Assembly (NCBI RefSeq): GCF_003390335.1
Contig: NZ_QUOU01000001.1
Coordinates: 806,001-870,000, forward strand
Direction of reading: 5' to 3'
Length of the DNA: 64,000 nt
Source of the DNA: Thalassotalea euphylliae
Lineage (GTDB): Bacteria; Pseudomonadota; Gammaproteobacteria; Enterobacterales; Alteromonadaceae
Shown piece by piece: positions 55,574-64,000 of the stretch. Below the pieces are notes generated by a model. It was not told the DNA's origin. It was given only the letters and a program-made list of their open reading frames with translations, and did no database searches. A program made the position numbers and the translations under genes. Numbering within the stretch: the stretch's first letter is position 1; every line of letters starts with the position of its first letter.

Positions 55574-56953
55574 ATGGCAAAGATCTTTCAAGCACCCAAA
55601 TCTTCAGCACGCAATCAAAAGTTAGCAGGGCAAACGATTAATCTAGTGATTGATCGGTTAGACGTAAACGGCGTTGGCGTTGGCCGCTACCAAAAAAAGC
55701 CAGTGTTTATCGCCAATACCCTAGTCGGTGAGCACGTGCAAGCAAAGGTGGTTGAAAGCAGTAGCAAGTTTATCAAGGCGAAAGCGACTAAAATCGCTAA
55801 GTTAAACGAGCAACGTGAACAGCCGGTTTGTGAGCATTATTACGTGTGTGGCGGTTGTGATTTACAACACCTTTCTCACCAAGGTCAGGTTGCGTTCAAG
55901 CAGCAGAAAGTCACTGAACTTTTTGCGCGCCAAGGGCTGACTGAGTTAGCGTGGCAAAGCGCAATCACTGGGCAAAATTGGCATTATCGGCGAAAGGCGC
56001 GTATTGGTGTGCAATACAATAAATTGGGCGAAGCGATACTTGGCTTTCGACAAAAAGAAAGTAATACCTTAGTCGCCATCAAGCATTGTCATGTACTGGC
56101 CGCACCGCTTGCCAATATTGTCATAACACTCAGCGATTTGTTGAATGAGCTGGCAGAGCCAAAAAGTATCGGCCATATCGAAGTGATTCAAACCGAGCGC
56201 ATCACCTTAGTGGTGAGGCAGCTGCGTAAACAAACCGAGCGCGGCCAACAAATTTGGCGTAAGGCTGCTGAACTGCATGGTTGGCAGGTGATTTTCGATA
56301 GTGGCGATGAATTGGCGACCTTAGCTGAACAGCCCCAAATGGCTGTGGCGCATAACCCGCTCAGCTATTTTCTGACCACAAACCTTAACCACCAACAAGA
56401 CACGCTGGAAATTGCGTTTTCTGCCGATGATTTTATTCAAGTTAACGAGGCGGTTAATCAGCGTATGGTGCAACAGGCAATGACATGGCTGGCACTAACC
56501 CCTGATGATGTCGTGCTGGACTTATTCTGCGGACTCGGTAACTTTTCCTTGCCGATTGCAAAACACGTTAAACAGGTGGTTGGTGTCGAAGGTGTGCAGG
56601 CGATGGTCGACAGCGCCAGTGCTAACGCTGCTCGCAACCAAATCAATAATGCTGCGTTTCATCAGTTAGATCTGAATAGCGATTGGCACAATCAAACATG
56701 GCAAAGCACAGGCTTTAATAAAGTACTACTTGATCCGGCAAGGGCGGGGGCATTAGAAGCCTGCCAGCAATTGGCGGCGATGCATGCCGAACTGCTGTTG
56801 TACGTGAGTTGCGATCCACAAACCTTGGCGCGTGATGCAAAAGTGATTGTTGAGCACGGTTATCAACTCAAAAAAATTGGTTTAATCGACATGTTCAATC
56901 ACACAAAGCACGTAGAAACTATGGTATTGTTTGAGCGTATTGCAACAAATTAG
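55574..56953 (+). CDS. rlmD: 23S rRNA (uracil-1939-C5)-methyltransferase RlmD
   Basis: RlmD methylates U1939 of 23S rRNA with S-adenosylmethionine. The 459-residue protein has an N-terminal TRAM domain (INLVIDRLDVNGVGVGRYQK), the Fe-S cluster cysteines in CEHYYVCGGCDLQH with a later Cys in KHCHVL, the SAM-binding VVLDLFCGLGNFSLPIA (about 315-331) and the catalytic LLYVSCDPQTLARD. Length is normal. It precedes relA and diverges from barA. Confidence 0.96.
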   Translation: MAKIFQAPKSSARNQKLAGQTINLVIDRLDVNGVGVGRYQKKPVFIANTLVGEHVQAKVVESSSKFIKAKATKIAKLNEQREQPVCEHYYVCGGCDLQHLSHQGQVAFKQQKVTELFARQGLTELAWQSAITGQNWHYRRKARIGVQYNKLGEAILGFRQKESNTLVAIKHCHVLAAPLANIVITLSDLLNELAEPKSIGHIEVIQTERITLVVRQLRKQTERGQQIWRKAAELHGWQVIFDSGDELATLAEQPQMAVAHNPLSYFLTTNLNHQQDTLEIAFSADDFIQVNEAVNQRMVQQAMTWLALTPDDVVLDLFCGLGNFSLPIAKHVKQVVGVEGVQAMVDSASANAARNQINNAAFHQLDLNSDWHNQTWQSTGFNKVLLDPARAGALEACQQLAAMHAELLLYVSCDPQTLARDAKVIVEHGYQLKKIGLIDMFNHTKHVETMVLFERIATN

Positions 56954-57057
56954 AACGCGCTTTATCGGCTTGATGAAATATTCATCTAAACGCAACTGGC
57001 GCGGCATTCGTTTTCTGTACAGCTATTCTTTTCTAATTGTTCGCCAAGGGAGTATTT

Positions 57058-59256
57058 ATGGTATCGGTACGCAAGTCTCATCAAATTTCAGCGCTAAGTT
57101 TTGAACACTGGCTAGCTGAGCTAGCCCTCACAGCAAGTAAATCACAAGCCATACAGGCTTTGTGGTTACAAGTACAAAGCAAGTTTGCCGATCACGATAT
57201 TGCCTTGACCAAAGCCAAGGAAATGGTTGAAATTTTAGCTGAGTTAAATCTTGATAAAGACTCGCTTATTGCCGCAATTCTGACGCCGTTAATTGATGAG
57301 CACGTTTACACGCTAGAGGATGTCAAAGAGCTTTTTGGTCGCCAAGTTTATCTATTGTGTAAAGGTGTGCAGCAGATGGAGGCGATCAAGACGTTACAGC
57401 CAACACAAACCAACAAGGTGGCGGCGAATCAAGTGGATAATATTCGCAAAATGCTGCTCGCGATGGTGGAAGACGTTCGCGCTGTGGTGATCAAGCTTGC
57501 CGAGCGACTGTGCTATTTGCGTTTAGTGAAAAACAGCGATGAAGATATTCGCGTGCTGGCGGCCAAAGAAACCTCCAATATTTATGCGCCATTGGCGAAT
57601 CGCTTGGGTATAGGTCAGCTAAAATGGGAGCTGGAAGATATTGCGTTTCGCTACTTGCACCCGGAAACGTATAAAAAAATTGCCAAATGGCTCGATGAAA
57701 AGCGCCTTGCCCGTGAGCAGTACATGGTCGACTTTGTTGATACATTGCAGCAGCAGTTGGAGGCGATGCAAGTCAAAGGACAAGTGTACGGCCGACCTAA
57801 ACACATCTTTAGTATCTGGAAGAAAATGCAGAATAAATCACTGGATTTTGAACAGTTATTCGATGTGCGGGCGGTGCGCATTATTGCCGAACAACTGCAA
57901 GACTGTTACGCGGCCTTGGGGGTAGTACATACCAACTGGAAGCACTTACCCAGCGAGTTTGACGATTATGTCGCGACCCCAAAACCCAATGGCTATCAGT
58001 CAATCCATACGGTGGTTTTAGGGCCGGAGGGCAAATCGGTGGAAATTCAAATACGCACCGAGCAAATGCACCAAGACGCAGAACTAGGTGTCGCTGCCCA
58101 CTGGCGCTACAAAGAAGGCAGTGCCAGCGGCAAAACGTCAGGTTTTGATGAAAAAATTGAATGGCTGCGCAAAATCCTTCAATGGCAAGAAGACGTTTCC
58201 GAAAGCGGTGAAATGCTTGATGAGCTACGCAGCCAAGTGTTTGAAGATCGCATCTACGCGTTTACGCCAAATGGCGATGTCATTGACTTGCCCGTTGGTT
58301 CAACGCCACTTGATTTCGCCTATTACATTCACTCGAATGTTGGCCACTGTTGTATTGGCGCGAAAGTATTTGGCCGCATCGTACCATTTACGTACCAACT
58401 GCAAACCGGTGAGCAGGTAGAAATACTGACCAGCAAGCAGCCAAACCCTAGCCGTGATTGGTTAAATCCCAGTTTAGGTTACATTCATTCGACGCGTGCA
58501 CGCGCGAAAGTGCAACATTTCTTTAAGCTGCTCGACCGCGACAAGTATATTGAGTTGGGTAAGCAAACGCTGGAAACAGAGTTGGCTAAATCGCAATTGA
58601 GTGATGCTGATTTAATGGGGGCTGCCAAGCGCTTTAATGTCGGCACTGTGGAAGATCTTTATGCGGCAATTGGCTCGGGTAATGCCCGTTTGCAGCAGGT
58701 TGTGAACTACTTAGTGCAGCAAGCAACGAAAGACTTGCCCGAACCCGAGCTTGACCCACAATCGATCGTCAATCAACAGGCAGCCAATAAAAAGCCCGCC
58801 AAAAACGATGGGGTGATCGTCTCCGGTGTAGGCAATTTGATGACGCATATGGCCAAGTGCTGTTTACCTGTTCCAGGGGATGAGATTTTGGGCTTTATTA
58901 CGCAAGGTCGCGGTATTTCAGTGCACCGCAGTGATTGTGAGCAATTAGCGAATGCTTTAGCGCAACATCCTGAACGCGAAATTGAAGTGCAGTGGGGGCA
59001 AGAGCAGCAAAAGAGTTATCAGGCAACCTTACAAGTCACCGCCAGTGATCGCCACGGCTTATTGCGCGATATTTCGACCATTATTGCTAATGAGCGTGTA
59101 CTTATTACTGGCATGGCAAGCCATTCAGACAAGTTTAAACAAAGCACGCGGATGAGCTTTACGGTAGAAATTGCTAACAGCAGCATGCTTAACCGCATCG
59201 TCACTAAGCTTCGTCAGCTTGATGATATTATTGATGTGAAACGCCTTTCGCATTAG
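57058..59256 (+). CDS. relA: GTP pyrophosphokinase RelA
   Basis: RelA makes (p)ppGpp on stalled ribosomes during amino acid shortage. From ATG 57058, behind AAGGGAG, it has 732 residues; the TTG at 57037 is not needed. The N-terminal hydrolase-like domain lacks the intact HD motif, as expected for synthetase-only RelA. The synthetase domain has RPKHIFSIWKKMQNK and EFDDYVATPKPNGYQSIHT, where EFDD is the RelA-type EXDD motif. TGS (YAFTPNGDVIDLPVGSTPLD), a cysteine-bearing zinc-finger region and a C-terminal ACT domain follow. Confidence 0.97.
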   Translation: MVSVRKSHQISALSFEHWLAELALTASKSQAIQALWLQVQSKFADHDIALTKAKEMVEILAELNLDKDSLIAAILTPLIDEHVYTLEDVKELFGRQVYLLCKGVQQMEAIKTLQPTQTNKVAANQVDNIRKMLLAMVEDVRAVVIKLAERLCYLRLVKNSDEDIRVLAAKETSNIYAPLANRLGIGQLKWELEDIAFRYLHPETYKKIAKWLDEKRLAREQYMVDFVDTLQQQLEAMQVKGQVYGRPKHIFSIWKKMQNKSLDFEQLFDVRAVRIIAEQLQDCYAALGVVHTNWKHLPSEFDDYVATPKPNGYQSIHTVVLGPEGKSVEIQIRTEQMHQDAELGVAAHWRYKEGSASGKTSGFDEKIEWLRKILQWQEDVSESGEMLDELRSQVFEDRIYAFTPNGDVIDLPVGSTPLDFAYYIHSNVGHCCIGAKVFGRIVPFTYQLQTGEQVEILTSKQPNPSRDWLNPSLGYIHSTRARAKVQHFFKLLDRDKYIELGKQTLETELAKSQLSDADLMGAAKRFNVGTVEDLYAAIGSGNARLQQVVNYLVQQATKDLPEPELDPQSIVNQQAANKKPAKNDGVIVSGVGNLMTHMAKCCLPVPGDEILGFITQGRGISVHRSDCEQLANALAQHPEREIEVQWGQEQQKSYQATLQVTASDRHGLLRDISTIIANERVLITGMASHSDKFKQSTRMSFTVEIANSSMLNRIVTKLRQLDDIIDVKRLSH

Positions 59257-59283
59257 ACAGTGAACCAAGTAGGAAAGAGATTA

Positions 59284-60102
59284 ATGATGAAAGATGCGCC
59301 AGCATCAATGGAGAAACTGCGCTGGATCATGGCGCAGCTTCGTGACCCAGAAACGGGCTGTCCGTGGGATATCAAGCAAGACTTTGCCTCTATCGTGCCA
59401 CACACCATTGAAGAAGCCTATGAAGTGGCGGAAGCAATCAACCAGCAAGACTTTAGTGAACTAGAGAAAGAGCTTGGTGATTTACTGTTCCAAGTGGTGT
59501 TCTACAGCCAGCTTGGGCAAGAGCAACAGCGCTTTGATTTTGACTCGGTTGTCGCCGCGATTTGCGAGAAACTGATGCGTCGCCACCCTCATGTCTTTGG
59601 CGATAAGGCGTTGCACAGTGAGGCTGAGATTAAAGCGAATTGGGAGAACGAAAAAGCGAAAGAGCGTCAAGCAAAGTCATCGACTAGCCAGTTGAGTATA
59701 CTTGCCGATATCCCACAAGCGCTGCCTGCTTTATCTCGTGCCAATAAGATACAAAAACGCTGCGCACACGTTGGTTTTGACTGGGACAATATTCACCAGT
59801 GTTTTGACAAGGTCGAAGAAGAAGTGGCTGAAGTAAAGGCAGAATTATCATCTAATTTAGATAATCATGAGCAACAAGCACGCCTTGGCGAAGAATTAGG
59901 TGATCTGTTATTTGCCGTCGTCAATGTATGCCGACACGCTAAGCAAGACCCTGAAGCTTTGCTTAGAGCAGCCAATGAAAAGTTTACCAAGCGTTTCAAG
60001 CATGTTGAACAGCAAGCGAGTGAATCCGGCAAGGCGATGACAGAGCATAGTCTTGATGCGCTCGAGCAGTTTTGGCAACAGGCGAAGGCGCTTGAAAAGT
60101 AA
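59284..60102 (+). CDS. mazG: Nucleoside triphosphate pyrophosphohydrolase MazG
   Basis: MazG hydrolyses nucleoside triphosphates to monophosphates and affects (p)ppGpp level under starvation. From ATG 59284 behind AGGAAAGAG it has 272 residues; a GTG at 59260 is also open. Two tandem MazG domains are seen: LRDPETGCPWDIKQ with EEAYEVAEAINQ and ELGDLLFQVVF first, and then FDKVEEEVAEVKAEL with ELGDLLFAVVNVCRH. The metal-binding EExxE and ExxD motifs are in both. It follows relA closely, as in E. coli. Confidence 0.95.
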   Translation: MMKDAPASMEKLRWIMAQLRDPETGCPWDIKQDFASIVPHTIEEAYEVAEAINQQDFSELEKELGDLLFQVVFYSQLGQEQQRFDFDSVVAAICEKLMRRHPHVFGDKALHSEAEIKANWENEKAKERQAKSSTSQLSILADIPQALPALSRANKIQKRCAHVGFDWDNIHQCFDKVEEEVAEVKAELSSNLDNHEQQARLGEELGDLLFAVVNVCRHAKQDPEALLRAANEKFTKRFKHVEQQASESGKAMTEHSLDALEQFWQQAKALEK

Positions 60103-60154
60103 CACGGCCAAAAGTACTTTTTCGTCAAATACCGCTATTGGAAAGGTTGAGTAG

Positions 60155-60538
60155 ATGCACATAAGCCGGATTGCCTATACTGCGATAGGCTTGCTGTTTG
60201 TTGGCCTTGGCGTGCTAGGTGCGGCGTTACCTGTCTTACCGACAACCCCCTTTTTAATCGTCGCGGCTGGCTGTTTTGCCAAGTCTTCGCCGCGCTTGCA
60301 CCAAATGTTACTGGCTAACCGAGTTTTCGGGCCGCTGATTCGCGACTGGCAAACTCATCGCAGTATTCCCAAACGGGGTAAGCGTATTGCTTTAGTGTCA
60401 ATGGTACTTGCCTGTGCTTGGTCTTGCCACGTGCTGCAAAGTTACTTTTGGGGGGCATTAGTGATCGGCTTAATTGCTGGACCATTTATTTTTATTTGGC
60501 GTTTGCCAATTACCGAAAACCTCGATATTCACGATTAG
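60155..60538 (+). CDS. YbaN-like DUF454 inner-membrane protein
   Basis: The 127-residue protein has membrane segments at about 8-25, 30-45 and 85-115, with the DUF454 pattern GLGVLGAALPVLPTTPFLIV, then CFAKSSPRLHQMLLANRVFGP and IRDWQTHRSIP. YbaN-type proteins are conserved and their function is not settled. It starts 52 bases after mazG and is followed by a terminator, so it probably ends the relA-mazG unit. Confidence 0.88.
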   Translation: MHISRIAYTAIGLLFVGLGVLGAALPVLPTTPFLIVAAGCFAKSSPRLHQMLLANRVFGPLIRDWQTHRSIPKRGKRIALVSMVLACAWSCHVLQSYFWGALVIGLIAGPFIFIWRLPITENLDIHD

Positions 60539-60588
60539 CCGTTGAATTTATCTCAAGCGAGCTGTTACAAGACATTGTTACAAGATAT

Positions 60589-60617
60589 AAAAAAACGAGC
60601 CTAGCGCTCGTTTTTTA
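60589..60617. terminator. Rho-independent terminator after the YbaN-like gene
   Basis: AACGAGC and GCTCGTT form a stem with A7 before and T6 after. It can serve the rightward genes and also the convergent GGDEF gene. Confidence 0.88.
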
Positions 60618-60708
60618 TTGGGTGTAGTTTATGCGCTAACGCTAAGTAGTGGCGACTGCACTTAAAGTACTGACGACGGTATCGAAAGCACGGCAGACTT
60701 GTCGCTTT

Positions 60709-62298
60709 TTAGGCGGTAGCCTGCGCGGGTTCAACTTTCACAAGCTTGTCGCCTTTGGCAACCACAATACAGTCACGGCCATTTTCTTTGGCTTGGTATA
60801 GTGCGCTATCGGCTAAATTGAAGACATCCGTACTATTGCTGAGCGCTGAGCTAAAGTTTGCAATGCCGAACGAACACGTCATTTTTAATGTCGTACTCTT
60901 TTTGCGCAACTCAAATTTCAAGCTGTTGACCACACCTTGAATTTTTTGCGCAATTTGCACCGCGCGATCAGCATCAGTCGCAGGCAATATAATCACAAAC
61001 TCTTCACCACCGAAGCGGGCAACGTAGTCAGAATTACGAATGTGCTTTTTCAACGTTTGGCCTAAGCATTTCAATACTTGATCGCCAATGCTATGGCCAT
61101 AAGTGTCGTTGATGCGCTTAAAGTTATCGACGTCGATCACCATTAGCGACAGCGGTTGCTTGGTTTTTTGCCAGTGCCTGCGCTCGTCATTAATGCGCAA
61201 TACGTAGCCTTTGCGGTTTCCTATGGTGGTTAGCTCATCAATTAAGCTGGTTTCTTCGGCGACGTTGAGTTGCTTCTCTAACTTATCGACAAAATTTGAG
61301 GTGCTTTCAATTTTGTTGGTCAAATCTAGAATAGTGGCTTCGTTGGTGCGATGAATTTCTTTTTGTTCATCGGCATAACTATTCATTAGCTTGGCAATTA
61401 AACTGACACTGTGTTTAATGTGTTGTTGCATGCCCTCAAGGGAGTCAATTTTTTGGGCTTTTGCTTCCATGTTTTGCAATTCCAAGACCATCGACTTACT
61501 GACTTCGTCACAGTTGCCTTGCGTGGATTCAACTAACTTTTTAATCACACTCGTTTGGCTGATGGCAGTGACAAGATTCGCGTGAATGTCGTTGAGCATT
61601 TCTTCTGTTGCACAGCGTTCTTGTTGAATCAGTAAGGTGAGGTATGTGGTTGTGCGCTCGAGCAAGTTAATTGCCGTAAAGAAAGTGCCTTTACCTTCTT
61701 TCACGTTTAACGCTTCGTTTAAAATACCGCGAATAAAGTCGTCGTTAGGGTAGGTTTTACTGAGTTGTTTCGTCACTACCACCACGTCTTTGAGCAATCG
61801 CTTGCTGGCGAGGTGTACGTCAGCCGCCACAACGCCGGTTTCTTGAGTCACGACATCTTCTGCCTTCACGACAACATTTGACGATTCGCGCAGATTACTT
61901 AAATCAGCAGCGAAATAATCTAATGCATGACCCGCGCTAACCAGCAACGCATGTGGCGGTTGGCTGGCATTGAGTTCGCTAAGAATATCTTCTACTTTTT
62001 CCAGCTGATTAGAAGACAAGTTACGCGTGCCAGATTTTCTAATGGTAGATTTAAACTTAGCGACGTCTCTTTTTTGGTTTTGATAATCAACGTTATCAAA
62101 GTTCTTTTTCATCTTAGCGAACTGTTCAACCAACGCGGCAAAGGTAAAGGTTGCTTCGTTTGATTTCAGTGCTTCTTTGATATTGTTTACTTGCACGGCT
62201 AACGGACCGGAACTAGGAGCTATTTCGATAAAGTATTTAATCGCTCGCTTGAGTTCCGTGTTGGTGCGCTTGAGCGATTGTAAATCTGGACTACTCAT
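60709..62298 (-). CDS. GGDEF-domain diguanylate cyclase
   Basis: The 529-residue protein makes the second messenger cyclic di-GMP. The C-terminal GGDEF domain (about 355-515) has DELTTIGNRKGY, the active site RFGGEEF (about 440-446), and an inhibitory I-site RNSD five residues before it, so product feedback is expected. The N-terminal 340 residues have no membrane segment or known sensor domain and are mostly helical with coiled-coil character. Cytoplasmic location is likely. The signal is unknown. The gene stands alone, convergent to the relA run. Confidence 0.93.
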   Translation of the reverse strand: MSSPDLQSLKRTNTELKRAIKYFIEIAPSSGPLAVQVNNIKEALKSNEATFTFAALVEQFAKMKKNFDNVDYQNQKRDVAKFKSTIRKSGTRNLSSNQLEKVEDILSELNASQPPHALLVSAGHALDYFAADLSNLRESSNVVVKAEDVVTQETGVVAADVHLASKRLLKDVVVVTKQLSKTYPNDDFIRGILNEALNVKEGKGTFFTAINLLERTTTYLTLLIQQERCATEEMLNDIHANLVTAISQTSVIKKLVESTQGNCDEVSKSMVLELQNMEAKAQKIDSLEGMQQHIKHSVSLIAKLMNSYADEQKEIHRTNEATILDLTNKIESTSNFVDKLEKQLNVAEETSLIDELTTIGNRKGYVLRINDERRHWQKTKQPLSLMVIDVDNFKRINDTYGHSIGDQVLKCLGQTLKKHIRNSDYVARFGGEEFVIILPATDADRAVQIAQKIQGVVNSLKFELRKKSTTLKMTCSFGIANFSSALSNSTDVFNLADSALYQAKENGRDCIVVAKGDKLVKVEPAQATA

Positions 62299-62471
62299 GG
62301 CTTAAACGGTTATTTAATCCTAAAACAATGACTTCTTGTTGAGAACTTGGGGTTATTGGCGTAGCGATTGAAAAACATGCTAGTCGTTCCAACAATCGTT
62401 CAAAACAGTATGAATAACAAAATGATATCAAATGGCGCGAATGAACTCAGTAAAAAATCACCGAATTGCGG

Positions 62472-63059
62472 CTAAAGTTCAGCCAAGGCGTGTTTTACCA
62501 GTACCGCTAAGTGCTCTGGTAGCTCGGCTTTTAACGCGATCTGCTGCGCTGTTTCTGACATTTTTCGCCATGTTTTTTGCAAAATACTAATGATTTTTTC
62601 GTCACTGTGTTTTGCTGCAAAAGGCGCGAAATAATAGCTCAAAAAGACGAGACATGCGACATCTTCTAAAATTTGGCTTTCTGGGTTCGATTTGAGTTTT
62701 TCTTTGCGAATAATGCTAGCTGTGCGCTCGGCATCTGCTTGGTTATAACCATTGAGGCGCATTAACTCACTCGCTGTTTCGGCGTGCAGTTGACCAAGTG
62801 ACTTACGCCATGTTAAATAGCCAGCTTTACCCTCAGGGTATTCACTGCGGGCAATCGCCCAACGTTTAACGTGCTGTGCTCGCACGGCAATTTGCAAATG
62901 CTCGCTGCTGTTAGGCCAAAAAGCGTGAAGGCACTGTGACATGCGCTGACCATAAACAAGCTCTTTGGGTTGCTCTTTGCCGTCGACATTTTCAACGTTA
63001 GGATCTTGTTGATTGATCGCGTCAATAGCGTCGATAACTTGCTCAAGTGTTGAACTCAT
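62472..63059 (-). CDS. DUF4202 protein
   Basis: The 195-residue protein matches the DUF4202 pattern by eye: VIDAIDAINQQDPN, YGQRMSQCLHAFWPNSSEHLQIAVRAQH, then the RWAIARSEYPEGKAGYLTWRK segment and LEDVACLVFLSYYF. The His, Glu and Asp residues are spaced as in HD-type all-helical metal enzymes, but no activity is established. It is a single gene between the GGDEF gene and pyrG. Confidence 0.85.
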   Translation of the reverse strand: MSSTLEQVIDAIDAINQQDPNVENVDGKEQPKELVYGQRMSQCLHAFWPNSSEHLQIAVRAQHVKRWAIARSEYPEGKAGYLTWRKSLGQLHAETASELMRLNGYNQADAERTASIIRKEKLKSNPESQILEDVACLVFLSYYFAPFAAKHSDEKIISILQKTWRKMSETAQQIALKAELPEHLAVLVKHALAEL

Positions 63060-63131
63060 GGTGATATTTCCTTCTCATTAGGCACCATCATACTGAGTTT
63101 TTAGGCATTGCCAACACCCGCTTGGAAATGA

Positions 63132-64000
<869 letters not shown>

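Overview
The window reads as chromosome of a marine gammaproteobacterium of the Alteromonadales, most like the Colwelliaceae (Colwellia/Thalassotalea type). This placement is an inference from protein character and gene order. Supporting it are a periplasmic nitrate reductase operon, the blocks dsbC-recJ-prfB-lysS, ygfZ/sdhE-ygfX-nadB/rpoE-rseABC-lepA-lepB-rnc-era-recO-pdxJ-acpS and barA/rlmD-relA-mazG-pyrG, moderate G+C content, and uncharacterised families (TIGR03545/TIGR03546, DUF3545, DUF3106, DUF4202) common in these bacteria. No rRNA, tRNA, insertion sequence, prophage or CRISPR array was seen.

Layout. 1-6.7 kb: an edge fragment, a secreted M20 amidohydrolase, a 64-residue protein and a complete leftward napEFDABC operon with its terminator; napE is only 56 codons. 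6.9-9.4 kb: tmcA in an enlarged form. 9.4-11.9 kb: two overlapping small cysteine-containing genes diverge from an ABC-2 exporter pair, with a perfect Fur-type palindrome between them. 12-19 kb: small uncharacterised genes, talB, yaaA and the TIGR03546/TIGR03545 envelope pair. 19-22 kb: a CCXG-type PEP-CTERM protein and a fagA-like-fumC operon behind a second Fur-like site. 22.2-23.4 kb: two genes I do not recognise. 23.6-31.5 kb: srmB, fldB, dsbC, recJ, prfB with its programmed +1 frameshift, and lysS. 31.8-33.8 kb: an ECF sigma cassette with DUF3619-like and DUF3106 partners. 33.8-38.3 kb: a beta-barrel, an EF-hand protein, a TonB-domain protein, a PspB-like protein and a YkvA-like protein.

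38.4-52.1 kb is a housekeeping block: slyD, ygfZ, sdhE-ygfX, nadB, then the envelope stress operon rpoE-rseABC with a visible sigma-E promoter, running into lepA-lepB-rnc-era-recO-pdxJ-acpS. 52.2-64 kb holds the BarA sensor, rlmD, relA, mazG, a YbaN-like protein, a GGDEF diguanylate cyclase, a DUF4202 protein and the start of pyrG at the right edge.

Themes. Iron: two Fur-type sites, one in front of an iron-independent fumarase. Envelope: two sigma factor cassettes, the AsmA-like pair, DsbC and the PspB-like gene. A structural peculiarity is the number of imperfect direct duplications with 12-24 bp periods. They lie across stop codons (ABC permease, lysS, recO), in leaders next to start sites (NTF2-like and EF-hand genes), upstream of yaaA, and inside coding sequence (tmcA, the NTF2-like gene). 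The best candidates for undescribed systems are the Fur-site small-protein/ABC-2 locus, the TIGR03546/TIGR03545 pair and the ECF-DUF3106 cassette.
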